NCBI RefSeq assembly: GCF_013409985.1
Contig: NZ_JACCBY010000001.1
Location: 744,001-808,000, forward strand
From: Sphingomonas melonis
GTDB lineage: Bacteria > Pseudomonadota > Alphaproteobacteria > Sphingomonadales > Sphingomonadaceae
Length of the DNA: 64,000 nucleotides
Reading direction: 5' to 3'
This document shows, piece by piece, positions 63,516 through 64,000 of the stretch. Position 1 is the stretch's first letter; each line of letters begins with the position of its first letter. The position numbers and the translations under genes are program-made. The notes beneath the pieces were generated by a model. The model saw only the letters and a program-made list of their open reading frames with translations, made no database searches and had not been told where the DNA came from.

Positions 63516-64000
63516 TTGGTCAGCCTCAATTGCGCGATCTTCGCCGCGATTTCAGCGAAGGTGTCGTTAAGCTGCTGGGTGTTGTTGGCTTGGAACGCTC
63601 GCCCCTGCGACGCACAGTTCTTGAGCAGCGGGGTGAGAGTGGTGCCAAAGGCAATGACCCAGACTGTGATGCCTTTCTGATTCTTGGCGATGCCGCAATA
63701 TTTGGTCAGCCGGTCCTCGACGATCGTATTCTGGTCGCTATCGGTTGGTAGTGACCCGGCATTGGTGCGGCGCCGGTCGAGCGCCGACAGGCCGTAGGCG
63801 TCATAGTCCTGGATGTGCGATTCGGTATCGCCGTCGGTCATGAAGATGATGTTGCGGGCGATCGAACTGCCATCGGGCGCGGCGGTGTTCTCGCTGCCGA
63901 AGATGCCTTCCTTGGAGATCAGCCGTAGTCCCCAGAGGAAGCCGATGTCGTGGTAGGTATCGCCGCGAGTAAGCAACGCGTTCAAGTACGACTGCACCAC
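63512..64000 (-). CDS. TadG-like protein with von Willebrand A region (cut by window end)
   Basis: The last 162 residues of a longer protein, open at the window end. The sequence has NIIFMTDGDTES (vWA strand with D-G-D), a helical DYDAYGLSALDRRRTNAGSL, ITVWVIAFGTTLTPLLKNCA and an end SQGRAFQANNTQQLNDTFAE then IAAKIAQLRLTK. This is the C-terminal half of a vWA domain, as in TadG (Tad-domain) proteins that anchor the pilus apparatus. First of the overlapping three-gene run. Confidence 0.85.
   Translation of the reverse strand: MVQSYLNALLTRGDTYHDIGFLWGLRLISKEGIFGSENTAAPDGSSIARNIIFMTDGDTESHIQDYDAYGLSALDRRRTNAGSLPTDSDQNTIVEDRLTKYCGIAKNQKGITVWVIAFGTTLTPLLKNCASQGRAFQANNTQQLNDTFAEIAAKIAQLRLTK

Overview
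The window looks like a chromosome segment of a high-GC alphaproteobacterium of the order Sphingomonadales, most likely a Sphingomonas relative. The reasons are regulators typical of alphaproteobacteria (MucR/Ros, TrcR/DUF1013, CpdR), an alphaproteobacterial LexA box (GTTC-N7-GTTC) in front of uvrA, a SapC-family gene, a PQQ glucose dehydrogenase, and short intergenic palindromes of a kind common in sphingomonads. No rRNA, CRISPR array, intact insertion sequence or prophage was seen. Calls rest on reading the sequence and on family knowledge; no database search was possible.

Left part (1-29.2 kb), core-like: the end of flgL with motA-motB; a MucR regulator; a YgiB/YgiC-like pair; an FMN lactate-monooxygenase-like enzyme and a class II aldolase-like enzyme; a small toxin-antitoxin patch (decayed BrnT/BrnA next to an intact RelE/RelB-like pair) with an AT-richer orphan gene; uvrA with its SOS box; a chemotaxis receptor; an M61 peptidase; gcd; trcR; dienelactone hydrolase, GST, a DEAD-box helicase, an FAD-linked 2-hydroxyacid dehydrogenase, sapC, cytochrome b561, N-formylglutamate amidohydrolase, cpdR and tRNA-Val(GAC). 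Two families of intergenic palindromes (five and two copies) lie only in this part. A good small-RNA candidate lies at 27.6 kb.

Middle and right part (29.2-62 kb), accessory-like: it starts right after the tRNA-Val gene and lacks the palindromes. It holds a multi-PAS hybrid histidine kinase and a GAF-PAS-GGDEF-EAL protein, an MHS transporter, a cytochrome bo3-type quinol oxidase operon (cyoABCD, no cyoE) plus type II NADH dehydrogenase, then ompW, hemN, an FNR regulator and a possible hemerythrin-like gene. Three perfect FNR boxes (TTGAC-N4-GTCAA) and one near-perfect box lie at cyoA/MHS, ompW/hemN and the hemerythrin-like gene, so this block reads as a self-contained oxygen-responsive respiratory regulon. 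A stress-type group follows: DUF3182 plus hydrolase, alcohol dehydrogenase, SDR plus patatin, manganese catalase and a Crp-family regulator. A translationally coupled pair of unknown genes (small exported protein plus membrane protein) occurs twice, at 30 kb and 51 kb; this duplicated pair is the best candidate for an undescribed system. Decayed genes (an aminotransferase, a split hypothetical, a fragment at 59.5 kb) and a highly structured 180-bp element at 52 kb also lie here.

Right edge (62.2-64 kb): three overlapping minus-strand genes for Tad/Flp pilus-type secreted proteins (two TadE-like, one TadG-like with a von Willebrand A region), the last cut by the window end.
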